Source: JBCBKP01 sp038746265 (GTDB taxonomy: Bacteria > Planctomycetota > Phycisphaerae > Phycisphaerales > UBA1924). Taken from it: 10,942 nucleotides of DNA. The DNA lies in NCBI GenBank assembly GCA_038746265.1, contig JBCDKU010000088.1, positions 1 through 10,942 of the forward strand, read 5' to 3'. The notes beneath the pieces are model-generated. The model made no database searches. It worked only from the letters and a program-made list of their open reading frames with translations, and was not told the DNA's origin. This document shows positions 1 through 6,080 of this stretch, in pieces. The position numbers and the translations under genes are program-made. Position 1 is the stretch's first letter, and each line of letters begins with the position of its first letter.

Positions 1-54
1 GCACAGGCGTCCCGCCTGGGCAGGGATGTGTCCGCCCCGGCGGGACGCCTGTGC
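1..54. repeat. Long intergenic palindrome, planctomycete-type
   Basis: A perfect 16-bp inverted repeat, GCACAGGCGTCCCGCC at 1-16 and its reverse complement at 39-54. Pairing continues inward after one mismatch (17/38) with GGGC at 18-21 and GCCC at 34-37, leaving a 12-base loop. No T-run follows, so it is not a classical intrinsic terminator. It sits directly before the ABC ATPase gene and its right arm contains a possible GTG codon at 51. Palindromes of this style are, from memory, dispersed in planctomycete intergenic regions. The left edge may be cut by the window boundary. The structure is certain; its family and role are inferred. Confidence 0.8.
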
Positions 55-71
55 CACGGCTCGAAAGGCAC

Positions 72-746
72 ATGGCAGCATTACCCGCGCTCCAGATCGA
101 ATCGCTCCGGTACCGCTACCCGGGCAGCCGCGAGGCGGTGGTCGATGTCGCGTCGCTGCGGCTCGACGCGGGCGAGCAGGCGCTGCTCACGGGCGGCAGC
201 GGGTCGGGCAAGTCCACGCTCCTGCATCTGATCGCCGGGCTGACCGAGCCGACGACGGGCACGGTCCGGGTCGCGGGCACCGATATCCACGCGGTGACCG
301 GGGCGGCCCGCGACAAGTTCCGCGGGCAGCGGATCGGGCTGATCTTCCAGACGCACCAGCTGCTCATGGGCTTCAGTGCGCTGGAGAACGTCGAGCTGGC
401 GCTCGCGTTCACGAGCGTCCCGCCGCGTGAGCACACCGACAAGGCAAAGGCGCTGCTCGAGCGGCTCGGCATCGAGCGGATCCACGCCGCGCCGGAAGAC
501 CTCTCCGTAGGTCAGCAGCAGCGGGTCGCGGTCGCGCGGGCGCTGGTTGTCGAGCCGGCGCTGGTGCTCGCGGACGAGCCGACGGCGAGCCTCGATCCGG
601 AGAACGCGGTGACGGCTGTGGATCTCATCCAGGAAGTCTGCCGCGAGAAGAAGGCGGCGCTCCTGATGGTCAGCCACGACCCATCGCTCAAGGACCGGTT
701 CGAGACCGTGCACGTGCTCGACCGGCTCGCGGGGGTGAACGCCTGA
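72..746 (+). CDS. ABC transporter ATP-binding protein, LolD/MacB type
   Basis: A 224-residue ATPase that should hydrolyse ATP on the cytoplasmic side to power the permease encoded next. All core motifs are visible: Walker A GGSGSGKST at 41-49, Q-loop Gln93, signature LSVGQQQR at 144-151, Walker B ALVLADEP at 163-170, D-loop SLD at 173-175 and H-loop His202. The length fits the LolD/MacB/FtsE group. The signature has Val where LSGGQ has Gly, a modest oddity. I chose ATG at 72 because AAAGG (64-68) lies just upstream; a GTG at 51 would add seven residues but lies in the palindrome arm. The stop overlaps the permease start by one base (TGATG). The family is clear; the substrate is not. The downstream DUF3299-like gene suggests a zrg-like, possibly metal-linked, system. 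Confidence 0.93.
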   Translation: MAALPALQIESLRYRYPGSREAVVDVASLRLDAGEQALLTGGSGSGKSTLLHLIAGLTEPTTGTVRVAGTDIHAVTGAARDKFRGQRIGLIFQTHQLLMGFSALENVELALAFTSVPPREHTDKAKALLERLGIERIHAAPEDLSVGQQQRVAVARALVVEPALVLADEPTASLDPENAVTAVDLIQEVCREKKAALLMVSHDPSLKDRFETVHVLDRLAGVNA

Positions 747-2008
747 TGGCCGTCAGCGACACCACCATCGTCGTCCGCTCGCTTTTCTCGCGGCTGTTCT
801 CGACGGTCGTGACGGCGATTACCGTCGCGGTCGGTGTTGCACTCGTGTTGGTGCTGCTGAGCATGCAGTCGGCGAACGCCGACGCGTTCAAGCGCGGCAC
901 GGGCAACATGCACTACCTGATCACGCGCGACGCGGGTGAGCTCGCGAGCGTGCTTAACGGCATCTACTTCGCCGACGTGCCCAACGCCTCGATCCCGTTC
1001 GCCGAGTACGAAGAGCTGCGCGCGGCCTACCCGTTCGCGTGGGCGATCCCCACAGTCATGGGCGACAGCTACCGCGGGCTCCCGGTCATGGGCACCACGT
1101 CCGACCTGTTCACGCAGTTCGTGCCGGCGCCGAACACGGCGTTCGAGTTTGCATCAGGCGAGGTGTTCAGCGATACGTTCGAGATCGTCGTCGGTGCAAA
1201 AACCGGGCTGGTCATGGGCGACAGCATCTCGTTCACACACGGTGCGCCGAACAGCGGGTCCACCGAGGTGCATGACGAGTACGCGTTCCGCGTCGTGGGT
1301 GTCCTCGAGACGACCGCGACGCCGTTTGACCGCGCGATCTTCTGCTCGCTCGAGGCCGCGTGGCTGGTGCACGCCCAAGACCGCCGCGCGGTCGAAGGAC
1401 TCAGCGGCATCGCGACGCCCGACGACATCACCGACACCGACCGGCAGATCACGGGCGTCTATGCGCGACTCTTCACGCGCGGCGGCGGCAACGCGGCCCC
1501 TGCGGCGCTGCAGGCGATCTTCGAGCAGATCCGCCGCGGCGGGCGCTACACGATCGCGCTGCCGGCAGACCAGATCGACAACCTGCTCTCGATCGTCGGC
1601 AATATCAACGCCGTGCTCGTCGCCCTCGCTATCGCTGTCCTGATCTCCAGCGGCATCACGCTCATGCTCGCGCTCTACAACACCATGGAGCAGCGGCGGC
1701 GGCAGATCGCGGTCCTCCGCGTGCTCGGGGCGAGCCGGCTCCGGATCTTCAACCTCGTGCTCACCGAGTCCGCGGCGTTGGGCCTGATCGGCGCGGCGGC
1801 CGGTTTCGTCCTGAGCCTGATTCTCGCGCAGGTCGTGGCGGCCGCGCTGTTCTCGGCGACGGGCGTGGTCGTTTCGCCCGACATCGCGCCCAAGTCGGCC
1901 CTGCTCGTGATCTCGGGCGCGGTGCTGCTCGCGATGGTCGGCGGGATCATCCCGGCGGCGACCGCCTACCGAACATCGGTCGTGCAGAACCTGAAACCGC
2001 AGGCATGA
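746..2008 (+). CDS. ABC transporter permease, FtsX/MacB/LolE family
   Basis: A 420-residue inner-membrane protein with the type VII ABC (mechanotransmission) layout. One N-terminal helix (about 17-40) is followed by an extracytoplasmic domain (about 41-283, MacB periplasmic-core-like), then three C-terminal helices (about 286-310, 342-368 and 385-408). The cytoplasmic segment after helix 2, with EQRRRQIAVLRVLGASR at 315-331, is the family's hallmark coupling region, and the PAATAYRTSVVQNLKPQA tail is also typical. Such permeases move lipoproteins or other envelope substrates, or act on periplasmic partners, without forming a classical channel. The gene starts inside the stop of the ATPase gene, so the two are probably translationally coupled. 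The substrate cannot be read from sequence; the next gene likely encodes the periplasmic partner. Confidence 0.92.
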   Translation: MAVSDTTIVVRSLFSRLFSTVVTAITVAVGVALVLVLLSMQSANADAFKRGTGNMHYLITRDAGELASVLNGIYFADVPNASIPFAEYEELRAAYPFAWAIPTVMGDSYRGLPVMGTTSDLFTQFVPAPNTAFEFASGEVFSDTFEIVVGAKTGLVMGDSISFTHGAPNSGSTEVHDEYAFRVVGVLETTATPFDRAIFCSLEAAWLVHAQDRRAVEGLSGIATPDDITDTDRQITGVYARLFTRGGGNAAPAALQAIFEQIRRGGRYTIALPADQIDNLLSIVGNINAVLVALAIAVLISSGITLMLALYNTMEQRRRQIAVLRVLGASRLRIFNLVLTESAALGLIGAAAGFVLSLILAQVVAAALFSATGVVVSPDIAPKSALLVISGAVLLAMVGGIIPAATAYRTSVVQNLKPQA

Positions 2009-2046
2009 TCGGACGCGGCGGTGACGTGTCGCACAGCCGCGCTCGC

Positions 2047-2060
2047 TAGTATTGACAGAC
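2047..2060 (+). promoter_or_regulatory. Weak candidate promoter before the DUF3299-like gene
   Basis: TAGTAT at 2047-2052 resembles a -10 box in this GC-rich 140-base gap, and would place a start near 2059 with a leader of about 90 bases. No convincing -35 lies 17 bases upstream. TTGACA at 2052-2057 has no -10 partner downstream. The gap also contains a 12-bp palindrome. The gene could equally be read through from the permease. Confidence 0.2.
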
Positions 2061-2096
2061 AGGAAGACCCGAGACCGCCCGGGCGACGCCGTCGAA

Positions 2097-2108
2097 GCTC
2101 CGCGGAGC
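2097..2108. repeat. 12-bp perfect palindrome in leader
   Basis: GCTCCGCGGAGC is self-complementary over its whole length and lies 40 bases before the start codon of the DUF3299-like gene. It could be an operator half-site pair or a chance GC-rich palindrome. Nothing else in the window repeats it. Confidence 0.35.
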
Positions 2109-2138
2109 ACACCGGCCGCCGCCCGCGTTTGAAACACT

Positions 2139-2144
2139 GGAGGT
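2139..2144 (+). promoter_or_regulatory. Strong ribosome binding site
   Basis: GGAGGT lies 4 bases before ATG 2149. It fixes the start of the DUF3299-like gene and indicates independent initiation rather than coupling to the permease gene 140 bases upstream. Confidence 0.8.
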
Positions 2145-2148
2145 CCCC

Positions 2149-3264
2149 ATGAAGTTGATCTGGGCCATCGTCGCGTTGCTCTTCGGTTCGACCGGTGTGG
2201 TGTTCTTCGCCGACTCCGGCGCGGACAACGCCGGCGGCACGGCCGCCATCACGCAGACGACCAGCAGCACGGCCGCCGTGACCACGCCCCGGCCGCGGAC
2301 CCCGACGCCGGCGCTCGAGATCACGCCCGATCCGATGGCCGAGCCGGTCGCGACCGAGCCCGAGATCACGATCACCGACGTGACGATGGAGCAGACCAAC
2401 CCGGTCGAGATGACCGAGGACATGCAGGTCGTTGATGGATCGGACCTGCCCAACATGAGCATCTTCGAGGCGACGGCGCCCACCGCTGAGAACGTCCAGG
2501 CAGAGGCCGAGCAGCCGGCGGCGGAGGGGACCATCCCCTCGCAGGTCGCCGACGCGCTGGCCGACCCGGATGCCGCGATCGGCAGCTACCTCGGCAAGTC
2601 GCAGGCGGCCCCGAAGACCGAAGCCGAAGTCGTCACCGACGTCGACGCCGAGCCCAGCCCGGAGGAGATCGCCGCGGCGGCACCCGAGCAGGGCGAGGCC
2701 GAGGTGATCGAGGCGTGGGCCGAGACCGAAGCCGATGTTGCGGCCGAGGCGATCGCCGAGACCGAGAAGAAGGTCGCGGGCGCGTTCGTCCTCAACGATG
2801 ACGGCTCGCTGCAAATCGGCGAGAAGTGGACGATCACCGGCGCGGGCACGAAGGAGAGCCCGTACCTCGTGCCGTGGGACCTGCTCGTCTCGGCCTCGTC
2901 GAGCTACGAGCCGCGGCTCGGGCTGGAAGAGATCCCGGCATGGGCCAAGCACATGGACGGTAAGGTCGTCACGCTCGCGGGCTACCTGCTGCTCCCGATG
3001 GGTGGCGGGGCGGCTCAGGACATCCTCGCGATGCGGAACCAGTGGGACGGCTGCTGCATCGGCACGCCGCCGACGCCGTATGACGCCGTCGAGGTCCGGC
3101 TCAGCGAGTCGATCGACACGTTCTCGACGCCCGGCCTGACCAGCTACGGCTCGGTCACAGGCACCTTCAAGACCGACCCCTACGTCGTCAACGGCTGGCT
3201 GCTGGGTATGTACCTGATGGACAACGCCTACATCGGCGACGCCCGCGACGTGGACGTGCCTTGA
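2149..3264 (+). CDS. Membrane-anchored protein with C-terminal DUF3299-like domain
   Basis: A 371-residue protein, probably held in the inner membrane with its bulk outside. Residues 1-20 form an uncleaved signal/anchor (MKLIWAIVALLFGSTGVVFF) with no lipobox Cys. Residues about 22-210 are a low-complexity linker, first Thr/Pro-rich, then Glu/Ala-rich and strongly acidic. The folded part is about 211-371. There HMDGKVVTLAGYLLLPMGGG (268-287), a Cys pair at 302-303 followed by GTPPTPYDAVEV, and the closing VTGTFKTDPYVVNGWLLGMY segment match the pattern I associate with DUF3299. That pattern is GK-V-L-GY-LP, then GCC/GAC-H-PPPP-N-V-V, then a small beta-rich end. DUF3299 proteins accompany a LolD/FtsX-like pair in the Vibrio zrg zinc locus, and the order is the same here. 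The domain call is from memory and moderately sure. A metal role is inference. Confidence 0.65.
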   Translation: MKLIWAIVALLFGSTGVVFFADSGADNAGGTAAITQTTSSTAAVTTPRPRTPTPALEITPDPMAEPVATEPEITITDVTMEQTNPVEMTEDMQVVDGSDLPNMSIFEATAPTAENVQAEAEQPAAEGTIPSQVADALADPDAAIGSYLGKSQAAPKTEAEVVTDVDAEPSPEEIAAAAPEQGEAEVIEAWAETEADVAAEAIAETEKKVAGAFVLNDDGSLQIGEKWTITGAGTKESPYLVPWDLLVSASSSYEPRLGLEEIPAWAKHMDGKVVTLAGYLLLPMGGGAAQDILAMRNQWDGCCIGTPPTPYDAVEVRLSESIDTFSTPGLTSYGSVTGTFKTDPYVVNGWLLGMYLMDNAYIGDARDVDVP

Positions 3265-3318
3265 CTGGGACCCCGGAGCAGGAAACGATCCCCGCGATGA
3301 ACACCACCGCCCGAGCCC

Positions 3319-3359
3319 ATCACCGGCATGCCCATCACGCCCAGTCGTGAGCCGGTGAT
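3319..3359. other. Nested hairpin in intergenic region
   Basis: ATCACCGGC (3319-3327) pairs perfectly with GCCGGTGAT (3351-3359). Inside it, TCACG (3335-3339) pairs with CGTGA (3346-3350) around a 6-base loop, stacking directly on the right arm and leaving a 7-base bulge on the left. There is no T-run. It lies 54 bases after the DUF3299-like stop and 32 bases before the intrinsic terminator, so it would form the 3' untranslated part of that mRNA. It may protect the mRNA end or act as a small RNA structure; the role is unknown. Confidence 0.5.
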
Positions 3360-3390
3360 TCTGCGGACGGACCGTACCCCGATCTGACCC

Positions 3391-3426
3391 CGCGACGCCG
3401 GCACCGCCCGGCGTCGCGTTGTTTTT
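3391..3426 (+). terminator. Intrinsic terminator before the his operon
   Basis: CGCGACGCCGG (3391-3401) pairs perfectly over 11 bp with CCGGCGTCGCG (3408-3418) around a 6-base loop, followed by TTGTTTTT (3419-3426). This is a textbook Rho-independent terminator. It ends transcription from the ABC/DUF3299-like side. It also implies that the his operon has its own promoter between about 3427 and 3511, although no clear -10/-35 pair is visible there. Confidence 0.9.
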
Positions 3427-3459
3427 AGAGCTCTCACAAGACAACAGCTCGCACAACCC

Positions 3460-3505
3460 GAGTCCCCGATCCCCGATCCCAGTTCGTTCCTCAGTCCCAG
3501 GTCCC
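3460..3505 (+). repeat. Heptamer repeats (NRRTCCC) before hisG
   Basis: Five heptamers of the form NRRTCCC: GAGTCCC 3460-3466, CGATCCC 3467-3473, CGATCCC 3474-3480, CAGTCCC 3492-3498 and AGGTCCC 3499-3505. The first three are contiguous. An 11-base interruption (7+4) shifts the phase by 4 before the last two. The array ends 6 bases before the hisG ATG and occupies the place where a ribosome binding site would be. It resembles the array before hisD and, in style, the short tandem repeats of cyanobacteria. Confidence 0.75.
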
Positions 3506-3511
3506 CACACC

Positions 3512-4411
3512 ATGAGCACCACCGATACCGCCAGCCTCGTCCACCTCGCCCTGCCCAAGGGCCGGATGCACGAGAACATCGTGGATCTGTTCCGCGGCGC
3601 GGGGATCAAGCTCCGCACGTCGTCCCGCGGCTACCGCCCGACGCTGAGCATCCCGGGCTTCGAGGCGAAGATCCTGAAGCCCCAGAACATCGTCACGATG
3701 CTCGCCGCCGGCACGCGCGACGTGGGCTTCGCGGGCGCGGACTGGGTCGCCGAGCTTGATCCCGAGATCAAGGCGCAGAAGGGTGAGCTGGTTGAACTGC
3801 TCGATACCAACATGGACCCCGTGCGGATCGTGGCGGCCGCGCCGCGCGAGTTCCTCGTCGATGGCAAGCTGCCGTCCGACCGGACCATCCGCGTCGCGGG
3901 CGAGATGCAGCGGCTCGCGACGGAGTGGATCGCCGACCGCGGCCTGAACGCGACGTTCGTGAGGACGTACGGCGCGACCGAGGTCTTCCCGCCCGAGGAC
4001 GCGGACTGCATCATCGACATCACGCAGACCGGCGCGACGCTCGAGGCGAACAACCTCGAGATCGTCGATCAGCTGATGACCAGCTCGACGCGGATGTACG
4101 CCTCGTCGGCCGCGCTCGAGAACCCGGAGAAGAAGGCCCGTATCGACGACCTTGTCATGCTCGTCAAAAGCGTGCTCGACGCGCGCGACCGCTCCATGAT
4201 CGAAGTGAACGTCTCGGCCGAGGACCTCGCGGGGCTCGTCGAGGCGCTGCCGTGCATGCGTGAGCCAACAGTGAGCGCGCTCAACGAGGGCCGGGGGCAC
4301 GCGGTGCGTGTCGCGGCGCCGAGGAAGGACCTGCCCAAGCTCATCCCGCTGATCAAGACGAAGGGCGGCACCGACATCGTCGTGACGCCCATCCAGCAGG
4401 TGGTGCCGTGA
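3512..4411 (+). CDS. hisG: ATP phosphoribosyltransferase, long form
   Basis: Catalyses the first, committed step of histidine synthesis: ATP plus PRPP gives phosphoribosyl-ATP. The 299-residue length and the C-terminal part (about 225-299, ending GGTDIVVTPIQQVVP) fit the long HisG with its own regulatory ACT-like domain. That means feedback inhibition by histidine is expected and no HisZ partner is needed. LALPKGR (12-18) opens the catalytic domain, and DITQTGATLEANNL (169-182) is the PRPP-binding loop. I chose ATG 3512 because upstream in-frame codons run through the terminator and heptamer repeats. No good Shine-Dalgarno precedes it; AGG (3499-3501) is the best candidate. It heads the his operon and its stop overlaps the hisC ATG. 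Confidence 0.97.
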   Translation: MSTTDTASLVHLALPKGRMHENIVDLFRGAGIKLRTSSRGYRPTLSIPGFEAKILKPQNIVTMLAAGTRDVGFAGADWVAELDPEIKAQKGELVELLDTNMDPVRIVAAAPREFLVDGKLPSDRTIRVAGEMQRLATEWIADRGLNATFVRTYGATEVFPPEDADCIIDITQTGATLEANNLEIVDQLMTSSTRMYASSAALENPEKKARIDDLVMLVKSVLDARDRSMIEVNVSAEDLAGLVEALPCMREPTVSALNEGRGHAVRVAAPRKDLPKLIPLIKTKGGTDIVVTPIQQVVP

Positions 4412-5496
4412 TGCCGACGAACACTGATGTCAGGCTCCCCGCGGCGTCGAGCCGGCTCGACAACGTCGCGCTGTACGTCCCGCCCGCGCCGGATCCCTCG
4501 ATCCGCCTCAAGCTCGACATGAACGAGGGCCCCGAGCCCCCAGCCGCGCTCGTCGAGCTCGCGCGGTCGATCGAGCCGACGGTGATCAACCAGTACCCGT
4601 ACCAAGCCGATCTTGAAGCGAAGATCGCGCAGCTGCACGGTGTCGAGGCGTCGCGCGTCGTGTGCGGCGCGGGGCTCGACGACATCCTCTGCCGGCTGGC
4701 GCAGGCGTACGCCGAGCCGGGCCGCCGCGTGGTGATCTCGCGCCCGACGTTCGCGATGATCAACCATTACCTCGAGCTGTCGAAGTGCGACGTCGCCGAG
4801 GCGGACTGGTGGGAGGGCGGCATCCCGATCGAGCAGACACTCGAGGCGATCAACGACGAGACGGTGATGGTCTTTGCCGTCACGCCCAACAACCCGACGG
4901 GCCTCGTCGCGTCGCCCGAGGATCTCCGCCGGCTGTCCGATCGGCTCGCCGAGGTCGGCGGCCTGCTGTGCGTCGATACCGCCTACGGCGAGTTCGCCGA
5001 CCGCGACCTGACCGAGGCCGTCCTCGCCCTGCCGAACGCGTGCCTGCTCAAGACCTTCTCCAAGGCGTGGGGCATGGCGGGGCTCCGCGTGGGCTACGGC
5101 ATCTGCCCCGATCCTGTCGCGCACGAGCTCCGCAAGCTGGGCCAGCCCTTCCCGGTCACGTCCGCGTCGGCCGCGATCGCCCTGCGCTGGCTCGACGAGG
5201 GACGCGATCACGTCCGCCGCACCGTTGATCGCGTGCGGCACGAGCGATCCGCGATGGCCGAGCTGATCAAAAAGCTCGGCGGCGAGCCCCTGCCGGGCCA
5301 GGCGAACTTCGTGCTCTCGCGATTCGAGTCCACCGAGCGGGCCGCGTGGTTCGCCGACTCGCTCCGCAAGCGAGGCGTCGCGACGCGGCGGTACACCCGC
5401 CCCGAGCAGCTCAACGCCTGCGTCCGCATCACCTGCCCCGGAAGCCATGACGCCTTCGAGCAGCTCGCCCTCGAACTCAAGGAGCTCGCGTTGTGA
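4411..5496 (+). CDS. hisC: Histidinol-phosphate aminotransferase
   Basis: A 361-residue PLP enzyme of the class I/II aminotransferase fold. It converts imidazole-acetol phosphate and glutamate to histidinol phosphate and 2-oxoglutarate in the cytoplasm. Visible active-site residues are NNPTG (160-164), Asp189 and Tyr192 in VDTAYGEF, the PLP Schiff-base Lys218 in TFSKAWGMAGLRVGYG, Arg226 in the same motif, and the substrate-carboxylate Arg339 in VRIT. The start is taken as ATG 4411, giving a 1-base overlap with hisG (TGATG). A GTG at 4408 would add one Met and cannot be excluded. It lies second in the operon, and its 3' end carries the ribosome binding site for hisB. HisC-like enzymes can also act on aromatic amino acids, but the operon context fixes the role. 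Confidence 0.96.
   Translation: MPTNTDVRLPAASSRLDNVALYVPPAPDPSIRLKLDMNEGPEPPAALVELARSIEPTVINQYPYQADLEAKIAQLHGVEASRVVCGAGLDDILCRLAQAYAEPGRRVVISRPTFAMINHYLELSKCDVAEADWWEGGIPIEQTLEAINDETVMVFAVTPNNPTGLVASPEDLRRLSDRLAEVGGLLCVDTAYGEFADRDLTEAVLALPNACLLKTFSKAWGMAGLRVGYGICPDPVAHELRKLGQPFPVTSASAAIALRWLDEGRDHVRRTVDRVRHERSAMAELIKKLGGEPLPGQANFVLSRFESTERAAWFADSLRKRGVATRRYTRPEQLNACVRITCPGSHDAFEQLALELKELAL
5479..5484 (+). promoter_or_regulatory. Ribosome binding site that decides the hisB GTG start
   Basis: AAGGAG lies within the end of hisC, 8 bases before GTG 5493. It is the clearest Shine-Dalgarno inside the his operon and supports the GTG start overlapping the hisC stop (GTGA). Confidence 0.75.
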
Positions 5497-6080
5497 GCAA
5501 CAGAACCGCCAGCATCAAGCGCGCGACCGGCGAGACGAGGATCTCGTGCGAGCTGAATCTCGACGGCACGGGCGCGACCTCCGTCGCGACCGGCATCGGC
5601 TTCCTCGACCACATGCTCCACGCGCTTGCGAAGCACGCGCGGTTTGATCTCGTCATCGAATGCGAGGGCGACCTGTACGTCGATGACCACCACACCGCCG
5701 AGGACTGCGCGATCGCGCTGGGCCAGGCGCTCGACGAGGCTCTCCGTGACCGCACGGGCATCGAGCGCTTCGCGTCGGCCTACGCCCCGCTCGACGAGGC
5801 GTTGGGCCGCGCGGTCGTGGATCTGGTCTCGCGTCCGCACGCGACGGTCGAGCTGCCGCTCGTGCACCAGAAGGTGGGCGACATGTCGTGCGAGATGATC
5901 CCGCACGTGTTCGAGTCGATCGCGCTCAACGGCCGCTTCACGCTGCACGTCGATCTGATCCGCGGTCGCAACGATCATCACCGCATCGAGGCGTGCTTCA
6001 AGGCGCTCGCGCTGGCGCTGCGCCACGCCGTCCGCGCGACGGGCGACGACGCCGCGCCCTCGACGAAGGGTGTGATGTGA
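5493..6080 (+). CDS. hisB: Imidazoleglycerol-phosphate dehydratase
   Basis: Dehydrates imidazole glycerol phosphate to imidazole-acetol phosphate. The 195 residues match the monofunctional enzyme, with no N-terminal histidinol-phosphatase domain as in enterobacterial HisB. Metal-binding signatures are complete: GIGFLDHML (34-42, His40), DDHHTAED (64-71) and the second repeat RNDHHRIEA (159-167). The C-terminal PSTKG (189-193) is typical. These His-rich motifs bind the two Mn ions at subunit interfaces of the 24-mer in known homologues. It starts at GTG 5493, overlapping the hisC stop by 4 bases, and its own stop overlaps the hisHF start by one base. Because the phosphatase domain is absent, the histidinol phosphatase must be encoded elsewhere. 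Confidence 0.97.
   Translation: MSNRTASIKRATGETRISCELNLDGTGATSVATGIGFLDHMLHALAKHARFDLVIECEGDLYVDDHHTAEDCAIALGQALDEALRDRTGIERFASAYAPLDEALGRAVVDLVSRPHATVELPLVHQKVGDMSCEMIPHVFESIALNGRFTLHVDLIRGRNDHHRIEACFKALALALRHAVRATGDDAAPSTKGVM

Noticed and set aside
2052..2057. TTGACA as a -35 box
   Set aside because: No -10-like hexamer lies 16-18 bases downstream, where the DNA reads GACCGCCC.
3427..3511. Histidine leader peptide or T-box before hisG
   Set aside because: There is no start codon followed by a run of His codons, no T-box motif and no competing hairpins in this short leader.
1966..3618. A 550-codon open frame on the minus strand
   Set aside because: It lies opposite the DUF3299-like gene, runs through the terminator, and has Arg/Gly/Asp-rich composition typical of antisense frames in GC-rich DNA.
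4069..5448. Long minus-strand frame opposite hisG/hisC
   Set aside because: It is an antisense shadow of two certain genes, with no domain pattern and no ribosome binding site.
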